Assembly (NCBI GenBank): GCA_030015575.1
Contig: CM057346.1
Span: 116,851,899 to 116,915,898, forward strand
Source of the DNA: Agapanthus africanus
Taxonomy: Eukaryota > Streptophyta > Magnoliopsida > Asparagales > Amaryllidaceae
Length of the DNA: 64,000 nt
Direction of reading: 5' to 3'
Shown one piece after another: positions 21,335 through 34,422 of this stretch. The position numbers were made by a program, and so were the translations under genes. How positions within the stretch are numbered: the first letter of the stretch is position 1; each line of letters begins with the position of its first letter. Under the pieces are notes generated by a model that was given only the letters and a program-made list of their open reading frames with translations, did not search any database and was not told the origin of the DNA.

Positions 21335-23122
21335 TGTTAGTGTATATGCCCTAGAGGCCATTACTGTATCATACTAGTTTGTATATTACTTGATGGAAGC
21401 TTGGGATATTCACAGTTGTATATACAATCTTGCTCGAAATGGTAGTATGCTACTTGGTTTGTCTCTGCTTTAATATGTGCATGTGTTTCTTTTAGCATAT
21501 CGCTGTTATACATATTAGTAGAGCCCTTAGGATCTTTGCTTGATTACCAGCGTTGTGATGGTGCTCACACTCGTGGGAGCTGGGTGATCTATAAGCACAT
21601 CCTTATACAGGTCCCTAGTCGTTGGACTATCGAGATAGGGCATCGATACTCCGGAGTAGACTAGCGTATGCGCTTCTCATCCCAACGTGGGAGACGGTCT
21701 GTCCCACAGCCGTCAGTACGTCGTACTTGAGATAGTATGCGGGTGCTCGTTAGGTTACGAGTACACTGGACAGGACTCGTCGGGAACTGTTGGTTGGTAT
21801 TATACCTATCGTCAGTTATCAGTTCCCAGGTGACATGAGTACAGCTTAGTCCGCTGACTTGACACTGTTACTTCGCCTCGAGTGTGTTCCCACTGCACTT
21901 TGATTACTACCCTACCACGGCTCAAAGGAGTCGTGCAAACAGGTAGTTTTTGGGTGCAGTCCCGAAGCACTTGGAGGCAGTGACGGTTAGACAGGATTCG
22001 TCTCTCCCGGTATTGGGGGTTGACATCGCGCTGTGTCTAGGAGAGCCGTTACATGAGTAGTCCCTGGCCAGGGCAAGCGGGATATACTGGTAGGTTTCCA
22101 GTGTTATCTCAGGGTGTTCTGGGCTACACTCCGACACGACTTGTACCGCTATTAGGGGACTGACGTTCACCGCCCCCTAGGCCCGCCATGCGATGTATCA
22201 GACGAACAGACCGGACTGTACGGAGATTGTCACATACAGGCTCAGTAGGAGTTCAGATGGGGTTCACCTCGTCAGTCTTCTTATCGACATCTACCTGGGG
22301 ACCGTTACGCACAGCTAGTGCCGCTTGCGGTCTGTAGTTAAACCCACTGCCAGCATAGTGTCGAGTCTTTAGAGTCCTACACAGAGAGCTATTCTCCTTT
22401 AGGCAAAATGAGTAGAGGTCGCATGGTTTTGCGACAGGGTTCGTTCATATCCGCGCACTTGTGCACGTTTGCTGTCCGGACAGCTTATACTAGCGGGCTT
22501 TGGTTTAAGCCGGATCCTAGTATATGATTTGGGATTGGCTTTTTCTCATTGTATTCGTGTTCCTCGGATCACGAATACGGGTGCGTATGCACAGTTGCTT
22601 GAGACAGAGGGAGAGGACTTTGATTAGGGTTAATGACTATTGTCATTTTTATTAACCCTAATGCTTATATGTGTATTATTGTTAATTGATATTAGTTTAA
22701 TAATTGTGCATGGTTATGGTTGTTGACCATTTGACCCATCTTGACTTGTTGACCTTGTTGACACTTTGACCATCATCATTTCATTTGGAAGATGCTCTTT
22801 GATCCTTGCAATTTGCATTAAAAATGAAATGATAATGGTCATGTCTTGATTAAACCATGACAATTATCTCACTAATTTTCTAATTACAATAATTCACATA
22901 TATGAGAGTATGCTTCATATTATTCTCTCATTCTATCATTCACATTCTCTCTCTTGTTCTTCCTCTCCCTCAAGCTCTCCCCTCTCATGTGTTGAGAAAC
23001 ACTTGAGCTTGAGAAAAATCCTCTCTTGATAATCTCTACTCTCATCTAGGGTTCAAGGATTAGCACTTCTTGCACCCTAGTTACTTCTAGCTTGGAGTTG
23101 AAGCCAAAGGTCGAGGCTTTCG
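21335..23122 (+). repeat. Element A 5' LTR, first part
   Basis: It starts TGTTAGTGTATATGCCC. It is interrupted at 23123 by G, whose target duplication TTTCG ends this part. It continues at 34168. The 3' LTR (50606-52648) gives the uninterrupted form. Confidence 0.95.
22487..22523. promoter_or_regulatory. LTR inverted repeat conserved between Copia families
   Basis: ATACTAG, then GGCTT, a short loop, AAGCC, then CTAGTAT: a two-part hairpin or palindromic site in U3. The same element is at 51758-51794 in the 3' LTR, at 36409-36442 in B, and in weaker form near 3491-3532 in C. Confidence 0.45.
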
Positions 23123-26100
23123 TGTCACGCCCCGCATCCCAAAATACGGAATACGAGGTATGACTAGGCCAGCCATGCTCCTACGGTCAAGGGATCGTCC
23201 CGCCGTAGTCACACTTCGGCTTCTAGCACTACATGGTAATCAGTAATAAAGCACAGTATTAAAGGAATCACATCACTAATTTATTACATTAAAATTTCAT
23301 TGTTCACAGAGTACAGATAATAAAAACGATAACTAACCAAGTTCAATCTCACAATCTCTTTTATGGAAAGAAGTAAACGAAGTAGATGCACCAACTATAT
23401 CTCCGTGAACTCAAAGGATAGATCCGTCTCCGGTGCCGGTCCTCGCGCGGGATCTGAGCATGCATACTCAGGTCGTCAGAGCGACACAAATAATAATATT
23501 ATTATAATCAGATGTAACAGATAAATGAGGTAATACTGGTATGAGAATAATGCAAGTAATCACTATGTCACAATATGATGGAGAATATGTTATGTGTCCC
23601 TATCGGTCTCTAAGTCATGTTTGAAATCACATAGTGGAAGGAGGATCATGTTTAACAGGAGTCTCGTACATACCCGAGACAACGGCCCACATGCCCGGGA
23701 CATAACCCTGTCAGCCGGATCGCTAGATCCTGTCCTACACGTATAAGTATCACGGTTCGAATGATCATCCTCTAAACACGGTCCCGCTAAATACGATACT
23801 CTTTCCACTTTGATTTCCTCCTTTTTCCCCAAGTTACACTATTTATGATATTGATTTAGTTGTGTACAAGTATACCAATGACACGGTTTCATCACTATCC
23901 ACTGTATCAACCACTGTCACGAATGTTCACTTTCCATTGGTGTACTCGTCACTCCTAAACCAACATCTATTACGCACGATAATGCAATGTCCACACGCAC
24001 TAACACTGTGTATATGACAAGGGTATGATATATGTATTGTATGCTACCAATAAGCTCTGTATGTTATGAATTAACATGCATGTCATGAACTAAAATGAAT
24101 TACACAAATTAATATGTTACGAATTCAGCAAAAATGATGTAGGTAAGATATATAGAACAATCAGTCAGGAATTCATCAAAATTTATTTCAGTTCAATCGG
24201 AGTTTCGGTTTTCACGATATAACTGTTTCAGTTTAAGTGTTCGCGGCTGGAATTTCAATTTCAGAACTGAACATCTGTTTCGCGACACGAATTGTACCCA
24301 GTTGGGCTCAGAATTTAGCGATGTCACAGTTAAATGAAATTCAGGGTTTTCGATAAAGTATTTAACGCAACAGACGGATCTTCAATCGTATCTGTACGTT
24401 GAAAGTTATACACAGTTCAATCTCAAATGTCATTTCAGAAAGTGTTCTGGACAGCTTTACGTTCTGCCTTTTTAAAATAAGTTTAAAATAACAAACTGCG
24501 ATGAATCGGAATGAAACCACTTGTTTTCTTTCACTAACAGGTACATCTTATAACTACTGAAAGTTCCGTATCATGCGATTTCAGGAAACACGGGGACGCA
24601 GGACTTTAGACAGAACACACCAATCAGAAACGCTCTGGACTGCAGTCCAGAGTCGTGTTCCGATCCGAATATCTCCATGGTTACAAAACAGAAATGATCA
24701 GAAATTTGTGTGGGATTAAAGTTCGTCAAATCGGATTCGATTTAAGCCATCGAACGCATCTTTCCAATATGTGTATGATTTATGGTGTTTTTATTCGTTT
24801 TCAGTTACGAGAGAATTCTAGTTTTAACGACATGTTTGGGGGTATCGATTTTTGTTACAAACAATCGTGTTTTCCAGCAAATTTCACACACGTTATATAT
24901 CATTCAAAGGGACAACAGAACGTATCGGTTGCCGTCAAATTAGACATTTTTTTCTATTAGTAATTAACATCGAGCACTTAGGTTTTAACACGTATAGGAA
25001 ATCAGAAAGCTTGTAAACTACATGATCTAGGTGGGTTACACTATTATTATAGCATGAAGCAAGTAAATACTTGCCTGGAGAACGCCTCGGGGTCGTACGG
25101 CAACAGTGTCGTCGCGAACGCGCGATATACGCCACGTATCGGATTCCCGCGAGCCTCGATCTAGATGTGGATCTCGCGTCGGGGTTGTCCGGAGTCGTTT
25201 GCACAGCCACTGGACGTTGAGGGATGCTTTATGATCCTCTGCGAGTGTATTGGGGTTGCCGACGGTCGACGACGTCGCTCCGGCAGCGAGTACAGAGCAG
25301 CTCTCAGTGAGGGAAAAATTGTTTGGAACTGGTTTTGGAGTTCTGGAGAGAGAAGAGGGGCAGTGGGGTCGGGTATTGTTGTGTTGATGATGAAGCTGAG
25401 GAGGTGGAAGATTGATGGGTGATTCAGATGAGATGGGGGTTCACCGGCGTCGAAGGGGTGTGGTGGCCGAGATTTGTTTAAGTGGGTTTGTGTGCAGGGG
25501 AGTGGGTGTGCAGGGGTTCGGGTTGATGGGCTGTGAAGTTGTAGAGGGAGAAGGAGGGAGGCTGAAAGAGGGTCGTCGAGGGGTTTGACGAGGTGTTGTC
25601 GCCGTCGAAGGTGGAGGTTGCAATGGCTGTTCGAGGTTGGGGCTCGGTTGGGTGTAGCGAGAGAGGTGGGGAGTTTTTCTTTTCTGTGATGAGTTAGTGA
25701 GTAAGAGAGAGATGAGGGCGACGAGGTTGTAAACGTGGGGGCAACGGTAGGGCGAAGGCGTGGGCGACGGCGGAGGAGGCGTGTCGCGCGCGCGTTAAGG
25801 GATGTAGCCGTTGGGGATAGTTTGAAGGAGAAGAACAGTGAGAAGTGAGGGGTTGGGCTCGTTTTAAATTCTTAAAACAATTTCCCTTTTAAAATAAAAC
25901 CCTGTGGGCTGAGTTAAAAGATTGGGCCGGGAAAAATGATTTTATATGGGCTGAGGAGAAATGAAAAGGGAATGGGCTGAGGGTAAATTTAATAAGGAAT
26001 TTTATTAATTAAATGTGTGGGCTGAAAGAATTTTAAGGGGATGGGCCGGGGCTTTTCATGTGTTAATAATAAAATTTTAATGTGTTGGGCTGGGTAAAAG

Positions 26101-26332
26101 GGAACGGGCTAAGGCTATAAGTAATGTAGTTTGGGTTTTAATTTATTTTAGCCTTGGTATTAATTTGTTCTGAGTCTTGGTTTTAACTTCTAGGTTTAGG
26201 ATTATGATTTCAAAAGAGCTGGAAAAATAGGGTTTCAATAACCAACTAAAAATATATGAAGTCAAGAATAAGGTAATCACTAGAATTTAAAAAAATAGGA
26301 AATTTCATTTAGAAAGGAAACGGGGATTTACA
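23123..26332 (-). repeat. Element G 3' LTR
   Basis: On the minus strand it runs from TGTAAATCCCCG (26332) to GCGGGGCGTGACA (23123). All open frames here recur in 30954-34162 because the LTRs are duplicates. It contains a GC-type donor-like CAG|GCAAGT near 25072 and an acidic mini-exon at 23395-23454. A C-rich stretch near 25441-25700 reads as proline-rich in one minus frame and is not called a gene. Confidence 0.96.
23395..23454 (-). other. Acidic mini-exon-like frame in G LTR
   Basis: A 19-codon minus-strand frame (it includes ETDLSFEFTEI) follows the acceptor-like TGCTCAG and stops 272 bp before the LTR end. It is parallel in position to the frame in the solo LTR at 10094-10165. The same frame is in the other G LTR near 31226-31285. 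Confidence 0.35.
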
Positions 26333-26345
26333 TCATACCCCCCTT
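26333..26345 (-). other. Polypurine tract of G
   Basis: AAGGGGGGTATGA (minus strand) lies directly next to the 3' LTR. It is the expected primer for plus-strand synthesis. Confidence 0.85.
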
Positions 26346-26396
26346 AACGAAAATTTCGTCCTCGAAATTTAACAAGGATACAAAGAAACAAAAGTA

Positions 26397-29300
26397 CTAA
26401 ACAAAGAGATGTGGATATCGATCACGGATGTCTTCCTCCCGCTCCCAGGTGGATTCTCCTGGGGAACGACCGCCCCAAGATACTCGGACTAACGGGATGA
26501 CCCTATTCTTCAACACTTTCTCTCTTCGATCGAGAATGGTGGTAGGTTGCTCCTCGTACGATAAGTCAGTACCCAAGACTAGCTCTGAATGGTCCAGGAC
26601 ATGGCTCTCATCCCGGACATAACGCCGCAACTGTGACACGTGGAAGGTATTGTGCACACCAGCTAGCGATGGAGGCAAGGCCAGTCGATAGGCCACCTCT
26701 CCTACTCGCTCTAGCACCTCAAAAGGTCCGATAAAACGGGGACTAAGCTTTCCCCGACTTCCGAACCAGATAACTCCACGAGTAAGGGAAATCTTTAAGA
26801 ACACATGATCTCCAACTTCGAACTCAAGTGCCCTTCTGCTGGTATCTGCCCAACTCTTCTGTCGATCTTGAGCCGTCTTGATACGCTGCCTGATCATTTG
26901 GACCTTGTCAACTGTTTGAACAATGAGTTCGGGGCCCAGTAATCTTCGTTCTCCCACATCGTCCCAACATACTGGGGATCGACACTTACGCCCATATAGC
27001 GCTTCAAAAGGAGCCATCTGAATACTAGCCTGATAACTATTGTTGTAAGAAAACTCGACTAGGTGCAGATGGTCCTCCCAGGAACCCTGAAAGTCCAACA
27101 TACAGGCTCTCAACATATCCTCGAGCGTCTGAATTGTACGCTCGAATTGTCCATCCGTCTGTGGGTGATAAGCTGTGCTGAATTTAAGGCGGGTTCCCAA
27201 ACTCTCCTGTAAGCTCTTCCAAAAGTGCGACAAGAATCTCATGTCCCGGTCTGACACAATGCTGACCGGAACACCGTGAAGTCGCATAATCTCCTGCATA
27301 TATCTTTCTGCCAGTGATTCTGTCGACTGTTCCACTCGGAAAGGTAGAAAGTGTGCAGCTTTTGTGAGGCGATCGACGATAACCCAAATAGCGTTATTGC
27401 CTCTAGGGCTCCGTGGTAAGGCCGTCACAAAATCCATAGTAATGTGCTCCCACTTCCATTCAGGTATCGGCAATGGTTGTAATAATCCTGCTGTTCTCTG
27501 ATGTTCCGCCTTCACCTGCTGACATACCAAGCATCTGGATACGAACCTCGCAATTTCCCGCTTCATTCCGTTCCACCAAAAGTGCTGCTTTAGATCCTGA
27601 TACATTTTTGTACCTCCTGGATGCACAGAATAAGCTGAACTGTGTGCTTCAGCCAAAACTTCTTCTCGTACATCTCCTTTAGGTACACAGAGTCTGCTAC
27701 CGAATCTCAGAGAGCCATCTTCATGTATAATCAAATCCGTTCTCAATCCAGCTTCCACTTGCTCTCTGAATTTTTGCAATCGGGGATCATCCGCTTGTGC
27801 AATCTTGATGCGATCCACCAGGGAAGATTTCACCTGTAGTTGCCAAAATTGACTGAGTGCGTTCGGCGTAACGACTTCAAGTTCAAGCCTCTGAAAGTCC
27901 TTAATAATACTCCTTTGATCGGTCAACATCATGACCGTTGGTTTGCGACTGAGCGCATCTGGTACAACATTGACCTTCCCCGGGTGATACTGAAGATCCA
28001 AGTCATAATCTGCCATCAGCTCTAGCCATCGGCGCTGCCTCATGTTTAGTTCCTTCTGGGTGAAAACATACTTCAAACTTTTATGATCCGTGTAAACCTC
28101 CACTTTCTCACCCAAAAGATAGTGCCTCCAAATCTTCAATGCAAAGACTACCGCGGCTAACTCCAAGTCATGCGTGGGGTAGTTCTCGTGGTTTCTCAGT
28201 TGTCGAGAGGCGTAAGCCACCACTCGGCCGTGCTGCATCAAAACACGGCCTAAACCCTTTCCTGAGGCATCACTGTGTATCACCAACCCACCTGAATTAT
28301 CTGGTACAGTAAGAATAGGCGCCGTGGTTAACTTCTGCTTTAGTGTGTCGAATGCCTGAGTGCACTCCTCTGTCCATGTAAACGGTACGTCCTTCCGTGT
28401 CAGCCGCGTCAATGGTTCTGCGATTCTTGAGAAATCTTGGACGAATCTCCGATAATAGCCTGCTAATCCCAGAAAACTCCTGATCTCAGCCACTGATTTC
28501 GGCGTCGGCCAATCTCTGATAGATTCTATCTTTGCCGGGTCCACCGAGATGCCTTCGCCCGAAACAATATGTCCCAAAAACTGCACCTTGTCGAGCCAGA
28601 ACTCACACTTGCTTAGCTTCGCATACAGATTCTCTTCCCGAAGAATTTGTAGAACTGTGCGCAAATGCTCCGCATGCTCTTCCCAGGTCTTCGAGTAGAC
28701 AAGTATGTCGTCGATAAACACAACGACAAACGTGTCCAAGTATTTTGCGAACACCCTGTTCATTAAATCCATGAATATTGCTGGGGCATTGGTAACACCG
28801 AACGGCATCACAAGGAACTCGTAATGTCCGTATCGGGTCCTGAAAGCCGTCTTGCATACATCCTCGGCTGCTACTCTGATTTGATGATACCCAGAATGGA
28901 GGTCCAACTTCGAGAAAACCTTGGCTCCACTTAGCTGATCGAATAGGTCATCGATACGCGGGATTGGGTACTTGTTCTCTATTGTGACCTTGTTCAGTTC
29001 CCGATAATCTATACACATTCGCAACGATCCATCCTTCTTCTTTACTAATAGAACTGGTGCACCCCACGGTGAAGCGCTTGGCCGAATAAATCCCTTCTCC
29101 AACAATTCTTCGACCTGTTTCTTCAATTCCGCCAACTCTACTGGTGCCATCCTGTAGGGGGCTCTGGATACTGGGGCTGTACCTGGAATCAAATCGATTG
29201 AGAACTCCAAAATTCGAGGAGGTGGTAGACCAGGAAGATCTTCAGGAAATACGTCTAGAAAGTCCCGAACAATTTCTGGAACTGGGCTCTTATCAATCTC

Positions 29301-30818
29301 CATGGCTGTCAATTCCTTAGGTTTTGCTCTGTACTTAGCTGGTTCCAATGATTCGCTTCCACCCTCGAAAATGAACTCCGGGTGATTAGGGATGCGGAAG
29401 ATCACCTTCTTTGTACGACAATCGATAACTGCATGGAAAGTGCTCATCCAATCCATCCCAAGAATTGCGTCGTAACTGCCTGTCCCAATTAGGAGGAAAT
29501 TCGCATAGAATTCCCTACCACACACTACAACCGGGCATAATCTACATTCTCGACTAGATATAATAATGCCATTACCCGTATGAATTTCCCATCCCTTGGT
29601 TAGTGGTTCATGTGGTATTGAGTGTGTATTTGTGAAATGCTCAGACAAGAAACAATGCGATGCTCCTGAATCAAATAGTACTCTAGCTGGTAAGGCATGT
29701 ACGAGTAGAGTACCTGTAACCACATCTCCTGACGCTTCCGCCTGCTCTGCGGTCAAGAGGAAAGCCCGTCCCTGACCGCGACCTGTAAATGGTTGTCTCT
29801 GTTCATGCGGCCTCTGCTGTGACGGTCCAGAACCTCCCTGTATTTCTGCTCGCTCAGGACAACTGTTAATCCGGTGTTGACTGGAACCGAAAATTAGGCA
29901 CTGTCCCTTGGCACGGCGACAGTCCTTCTGAGTATGTCCTCCTCTACCGCAATAGCCGCAAGTTACGCCCTGTCTCTGGGGGCGATGCTGTGGTACAAAC
30001 GGGCGCTTCATTTGCGTCGTCCCTGCTCTGTGAACCGGTATAGCTCCTCGAGATGGCGCGTGGGTACGTGCTGGAACGACTGGGGGTCTTCTGAACTTGT
30101 TAATCAATTGCTCCTGAACTCTCACCGCGTTGAGTACCTGTGCGAAAGTCTGTAGATCCAACGATGCAATCAACTGCTGCAACTCAAAATCTAACCCCTG
30201 AAGGAAACGTCTGGCCCTGGTGACTTCTGATTCGACCATGTATGGAGCAAAGCGGCTCAGACGGTTGAACTCTGCCGCATAAACGTCCACTGGGCGTCCA
30301 TTCTGCTTTAAAAGAATAAACTTCTCCTCCATTTCTGCCTTGGCTGTGGGTGGAAAATAATGATCTAAGAAGCACTCCTTAAACTTGCTCCATTCGATCG
30401 GCCCTTCAAGTCTGCTTTCTTCTACCGACCACCATGTACGGGCCTCGTCTTCTAATTGTATCTTTATCACATCCACTCTGTCTTCCTCTGGAACCCTGGC
30501 GGCTGTCAATAAATTTTCCATGTTTACCAGCCATTGTTCAGCCTCAAGGGGTTCAGCTAGTCCTGTGAACGCAGCTGGGTGTAACCGTCGGAAGTCTGAC
30601 ACAGTACCAGCCCTAGCCTGATAAGCTGGTGGAGTAGCGCCCTCGGGGGCGGTAATAAGTGCGGAGGGTCCTCCTACAGCGGTAATCGCCCTGAGTCCCT
30701 CAGTAAGCAAATCTGTCTTCCTCTCCTGAGCTTCCGCGAGAGTGGTCAGTGCACTAAGTATTCTTTCCGTGCGGTCCTGAGAGCTGGAGTCCGAGGAGGG
30801 GTCGTTCGGGGACGTCAT
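26397..30818 (-). CDS. Gag-Pol polyprotein of Tekay chromovirus G
   Basis: One frame of 1473 residues, full length for the family. Gag core is at about 75-245; zinc knuckle C287-C290-H295-C300. Aspartic protease has DSG at 383-385. In the reverse transcriptase (about 540-720) the family YIDD motif is FIDD at 701-704, an F variant. RNase H has D850, E886 and D911. The integrase zinc site is H1059, H1066, C1096, C1099; its core is D1129, D1190, E1226, with exactly 35 residues between the last two. GPF (1364-1366) is followed by a chromodomain at about 1418-1470. No stop or frameshift. RNase H has GLGRVLMQ where I would expect GLGCVLMQ, a non-catalytic change. The ATG lies 135 bp from the 5' LTR with no earlier in-frame ATG. 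The product would assemble virus-like particles, reverse-transcribe RNA and integrate cDNA. Confidence 0.97.
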   Translation of the reverse strand: MTSPNDPSSDSSSQDRTERILSALTTLAEAQERKTDLLTEGLRAITAVGGPSALITAPEGATPPAYQARAGTVSDFRRLHPAAFTGLAEPLEAEQWLVNMENLLTAARVPEEDRVDVIKIQLEDEARTWWSVEESRLEGPIEWSKFKECFLDHYFPPTAKAEMEEKFILLKQNGRPVDVYAAEFNRLSRFAPYMVESEVTRARRFLQGLDFELQQLIASLDLQTFAQVLNAVRVQEQLINKFRRPPVVPARTHAPSRGAIPVHRAGTTQMKRPFVPQHRPQRQGVTCGYCGRGGHTQKDCRRAKGQCLIFGSSQHRINSCPERAEIQGGSGPSQQRPHEQRQPFTGRGQGRAFLLTAEQAEASGDVVTGTLLVHALPARVLFDSGASHCFLSEHFTNTHSIPHEPLTKGWEIHTGNGIIISSRECRLCPVVVCGREFYANFLLIGTGSYDAILGMDWMSTFHAVIDCRTKKVIFRIPNHPEFIFEGGSESLEPAKYRAKPKELTAMEIDKSPVPEIVRDFLDVFPEDLPGLPPPRILEFSIDLIPGTAPVSRAPYRMAPVELAELKKQVEELLEKGFIRPSASPWGAPVLLVKKKDGSLRMCIDYRELNKVTIENKYPIPRIDDLFDQLSGAKVFSKLDLHSGYHQIRVAAEDVCKTAFRTRYGHYEFLVMPFGVTNAPAIFMDLMNRVFAKYLDTFVVVFIDDILVYSKTWEEHAEHLRTVLQILREENLYAKLSKCEFWLDKVQFLGHIVSGEGISVDPAKIESIRDWPTPKSVAEIRSFLGLAGYYRRFVQDFSRIAEPLTRLTRKDVPFTWTEECTQAFDTLKQKLTTAPILTVPDNSGGLVIHSDASGKGLGRVLMQHGRVVAYASRQLRNHENYPTHDLELAAVVFALKIWRHYLLGEKVEVYTDHKSLKYVFTQKELNMRQRRWLELMADYDLDLQYHPGKVNVVPDALSRKPTVMMLTDQRSIIKDFQRLELEVVTPNALSQFWQLQVKSSLVDRIKIAQADDPRLQKFREQVEAGLRTDLIIHEDGSLRFGSRLCVPKGDVREEVLAEAHSSAYSVHPGGTKMYQDLKQHFWWNGMKREIARFVSRCLVCQQVKAEHQRTAGLLQPLPIPEWKWEHITMDFVTALPRSPRGNNAIWVIVDRLTKAAHFLPFRVEQSTESLAERYMQEIMRLHGVPVSIVSDRDMRFLSHFWKSLQESLGTRLKFSTAYHPQTDGQFERTIQTLEDMLRACMLDFQGSWEDHLHLVEFSYNNSYQASIQMAPFEALYGRKCRSPVCWDDVGERRLLGPELIVQTVDKVQMIRQRIKTAQDRQKSWADTSRRALEFEVGDHVFLKISLTRGVIWFGSRGKLSPRFIGPFEVLERVGEVAYRLALPPSLAGVHNTFHVSQLRRYVRDESHVLDHSELVLGTDLSYEEQPTTILDRREKVLKNRVIPLVRVSWGGRSPGESTWEREEDIRDRYPHLFV

Positions 30819-30932
30819 ATCACTGGAAGATTCAAAAGAATAGGTTCAGATTCAAGGATAGAAATCAAGGGTAGTGAAACCAGAATAACGTAATACAGTT
30901 TAGTTAATGTTATCCCTTGATACTAAACACAG

Positions 30933-30944
30933 GCTCTGATACCA
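30933..30944 (-). other. Primer-binding site of G, initiator tRNA-Met
   Basis: TGGTATCAGAGC on the minus strand, 9 bp inside the 5' LTR end. It matches the 3' end of initiator tRNA-Met. Confidence 0.93.
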
Positions 30945-30953
30945 ACTAAACCA

Positions 30954-33900
30954 TGTCACGCCCCGCATCCCAAAATACGGAATACGAGGTATGACTAGGC
31001 CAGCCATGCTCCTACGGTCAAGGGATCGTCCCGCCGTAGTCACACTTCGGCTTCTAGCACTACATGGTAATCAGTAATAAAGCACAGTATTAAAGTAATC
31101 ACATCACTAATTTATTACATTAAAATTTCATTGTTCACAGAGTACAGATAATAAAAACGATAACTAACCAAGTTCAATCTCACAATCTCTTTTATGGAAA
31201 GAAGTAAACGAAGTAGATGCACCAACTATATCTCCGTGAACTCAAAGGATAGATCCGTCTCCGGTGCCGGTCCTCGCGCGGGATCTGAGCATGCATACTC
31301 AGGTCGTCAGAGCGACACAAATAATAATATTATTATAATCAGATGTAACAGATAAATGAGGTAATACTGGTATGAGAATAATGCAAGTAATCACTATGTC
31401 ACAATATGATGGAGAATATGTTATGTGTCCCTATCGGTCTCTAAGTCATGTTTGAAATCACATAGTGGAAGGAGGATCATGTTTAACAGGAGTCTCGTAC
31501 ATACCCGAGACAACGGCCCACATGCCCGGGACATAACCCTGTCAGCCGGATCGCTAGATCCTGTCCTACACGTATAAGTATCACGGTTCGAATGATCATC
31601 CTCTAAACACGGTCCCGCTAAATACGATACTCTTTCCACTTTGATTTCCCCCTTTTTCCCCAGGTTACACTATTTATGATATTGATTTAGTTGTGTACAA
31701 GTATACCAATGACACGGTTTCATCACTATCCACTGTATCAACCACTGTCACGAATGTTCACTTTCCATTGGTGTACACGTCACTCCTAAACCAACATCTA
31801 TTACGCACGATAATGCAATGTCCACACGCACTAACACGTGTATATGACAAGGGTATGATATATGTATTGTATGCTACCAATAAGCTCTGTATGTTATGAA
31901 TTAACATGCATGTCATGAACTAAAATGAATTACACAAATTAATATGTTACGAATTCAGCAAAAATGATGTAGGTAAGATATATAGAACAATCAGTCAGGA
32001 ATTCATCAAAATTTATTTCAGTTCAATCGGAGTTTCGGTTTTCAAGATATAACTGTTTCAGTTTAAGTGTTCGCGGCTGGAATTTCAATTTCAGAACTGA
32101 ACATCTGTTTCGCGACACGAATTGCACCCAGTTGGGCTCAGAATTTAGCAATGTCACAGTTAAATGAAATTCAGGGTTTTCGATAAAGTATTCAACGCAA
32201 CATACGGATCTTCAATCGCATCTGTACGTTGAAAGTTATACACAGTTCAATCTCAAATGTCATTTCAGAAAGTGTTCTGGACAGCTTTACGTTCTGCCTT
32301 TTTAAAATAAGTTTAAAATAACAAACTGCGATGAATCGGAATGAAACCACTTGTTTTCTTTCACTAACAGGTACATCTTATAACTACTGAAAGTTCCGTA
32401 TCATGCGATTTCAGGAAACACGGGGACGCAGGACTTTAGACAGAACACACCAATCAGAAACGCTCTGGACTGCAGTCCAGAGTCGTGTTCCGATCCGAAT
32501 ATCTCCATGGTTACAAAACAGAAATGATCAGAAATTTGTGTGGGATTAAAGTTCGTCAAATCGGCTTCGATTTAAGCCATCGAACGCATCTTTCCAATAT
32601 GTGTATGATTTATGGTGTTTTTATTCGTTTTCAGTTACGAGAGAATTCTAGTTTTAACGACATGTTTGGGGGTATCGATTTTTGTTACAAACAATCGTGT
32701 TTTCCAGCAAATTTCACACACGTTATATATCATTCAAAGGGCCAACAGAACGTATCGGTTGCCGTCAAATTAGACATTTTTTTCTATTAGTAATTAACAT
32801 CGAGCACTTAGGTTTTAACACGTATAGGAAATCGGAAAGCTTGTAAACTACATGATCTAGGTGGGTTACACTATTATTATAGCATGAAGCAAGTAAATAC
32901 TTGCCTGGAGAACGCCTCGGGGTCGTACGGCAACAGTGTCGTCGCGAACGCGCGATATACGCCACGTATCGGATTCCCGCGAGCCTCGATCTAGATGTGG
33001 ATCTCGCGTCGGGGTTGTCCGGAGTCGTTTGCACAGCCACTGGACGTTGAGGGATGCTTTATGATCCTCTGCGAGTGTATTGGGGTTGCCGACGGTCGAC
33101 GACGTCGCTCCGGCAGCGAGTACAGAGCAGCTCTCAGTGAGGGAAAAATTGTTTGGAACTGGTTTTGGAGTTTTGGAGAGAGAAGAGGGGCAGTGGGGTC
33201 GGGTATTGTTGTGTTGATGATGAAGCTGAGGAGGTGGAAGATTGATGGGTGATTCAGATGAGATGGGGGTTCACCGGTGTCGAAGGGGTGAGGTGGCCGA
33301 GATTTGTTTAAGTGGGTTTGTGTGCAGGGGAGTGGGTGTGCAGGGGCTCGGGTTGATGGGCTGTGAAGTTGTAGAGGGAGAAGGAGGGAGGCTGAAAGAG
33401 GGTCATCGAGGGGTTTGACGAGGTGTTGTCGCCGTCGAAGGTGGAGGTTGCAATGGCTGTTCGAGGTTGGGGCTCGGTTGGGTGTAGCGAGAGAGGTGGG
33501 GAGTTTTTCTTTTCTGTGATGAGTTAGTGAGTAAGAGAGAGATGAGGGCGACGAGGTTGTAAACGTGGGGGCAACGGTAGGGCGAAGGCATGGGCGACGG
33601 CGGAGGAGGCGTGTCGCGCGCGCGTTAAGGGATGTAGCCGTTGGGGATAGTTTGAAGGAGAAGAACAGTGAGAAGTGAGGGGTTAGGCTCGTTTTAAATT
33701 CTTAAAACAATTTCCCTTTTAAAATAAAACCCTGTGGGCTGAGTTAAAAGATTGGGCCGGGAAAAATGATTTTATATGGGCTGAGGAGAAATGAAAAGGG
33801 AATGGGCTGAGGGTAAATTTAATAAGGAATTTTATTAATTAAATGTGTGGGCTGAAAGAATTTTAAGGGGATGGGCCGGGGCTTTTCATGTGTTAATAAT

Positions 33901-34162
33901 AAAATTTTAATGTGTTGGGCTGGGTAAAAGGGAACGGGCTGAGGCTATAAGTAATGTAGTTTGGGTTTTAATTTATTTTAGCCTTGGTATTAATTTGTTC
34001 TGAGTCTTGGTTTTAACTTCTAGGTTTAGGATTATGATTTCAAAAGAGCTGGAAAAATAGGGTTTCAATAACCAACTAAAAATATATGAAGTCAAGAATA
34101 AGGTAATCACTAGAATTTAAAAAAATAGGAAATTTCATTTAGAAAGGAAACGGGGATTTACA
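30954..34162 (-). repeat. Element G 5' LTR
   Basis: 3209 bp, near-identical to 23123-26332. Differences include a 1-bp deletion near 31838. It carries the promoter of G on the minus strand; I could not place a TATA box with confidence. Confidence 0.96.
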
Positions 34163-34167
34163 TTTCG

Positions 34168-34422
34168 GGTGGATCTTTCTTCGACGTGAGAAGACGACTA
34201 AGGTGACCTCCTTCCACCACTCCAAGGAGCAAGAAGAGAAGGACATAAAGCCCAAGGTATAACCTTTCTAGCACTTAGCTAGTTTCTAGTTAGCTTTAGC
34301 TTGTTTTTGTTTAGCAAAGATCCTTCAAAGTCTAGTCCATGTTGCCTAAGCTTATAAAAATCCGATTTTTATTCCGTTTTCCGCCTCCCCGTAAGTATCG
34401 GGGTGGGCAACGTGGACTTACA
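34168..34422 (+). repeat. Element A 5' LTR, last part (U5)
   Basis: It continues A's LTR after G and ends GGACTTACA. It contains the candidate donor CCCAAG|GTATAACC (intron start 34257), preceded by a purine-rich, exon-like segment. Confidence 0.93.
34257..34262 (+). promoter_or_regulatory. Candidate 5' splice donor in A U5
   Basis: AAG|GTATAA, 165 nt before the LTR end; the 3' LTR copy is at 52483. It is a good plant donor match. The matching acceptor would be 46630, just before gag. Confidence 0.55.

Larger units (their letters stand above)
23123..34162 (-). mobile_element. Tekay-clade Ty3/Gypsy chromovirus G, apparently complete
   Basis: It is 11040 bp, flanked by the target duplication TTTCG (23118-23122 and 34163-34167). 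LTRs are 3210 and 3209 bp with about 23 differences by eye (about 0.7 percent). It has an initiator-Met primer-binding site, a polypurine tract and one uninterrupted Gag-Pol frame with a C-terminal chromodomain. The uninterrupted target is visible in A's 3' LTR near 52390. Chromodomains of such elements direct integration to heterochromatin, which fits the nested setting. Confidence 0.97.

Noticed and set aside
24655-25422. Open frames of 85-101 codons on both strands in G's LTR, repeated at 32485-33252
   Set aside because: They are repeated only because the two LTRs are duplicates. No family is recognisable, and they overlap each other on opposite strands.
25441-25623. Proline/threonine-rich minus frame as a cell-wall-type gene
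   Set aside because: It is inside G's LTR and present again in the other LTR near 33403. It has low complexity and no gene structure.
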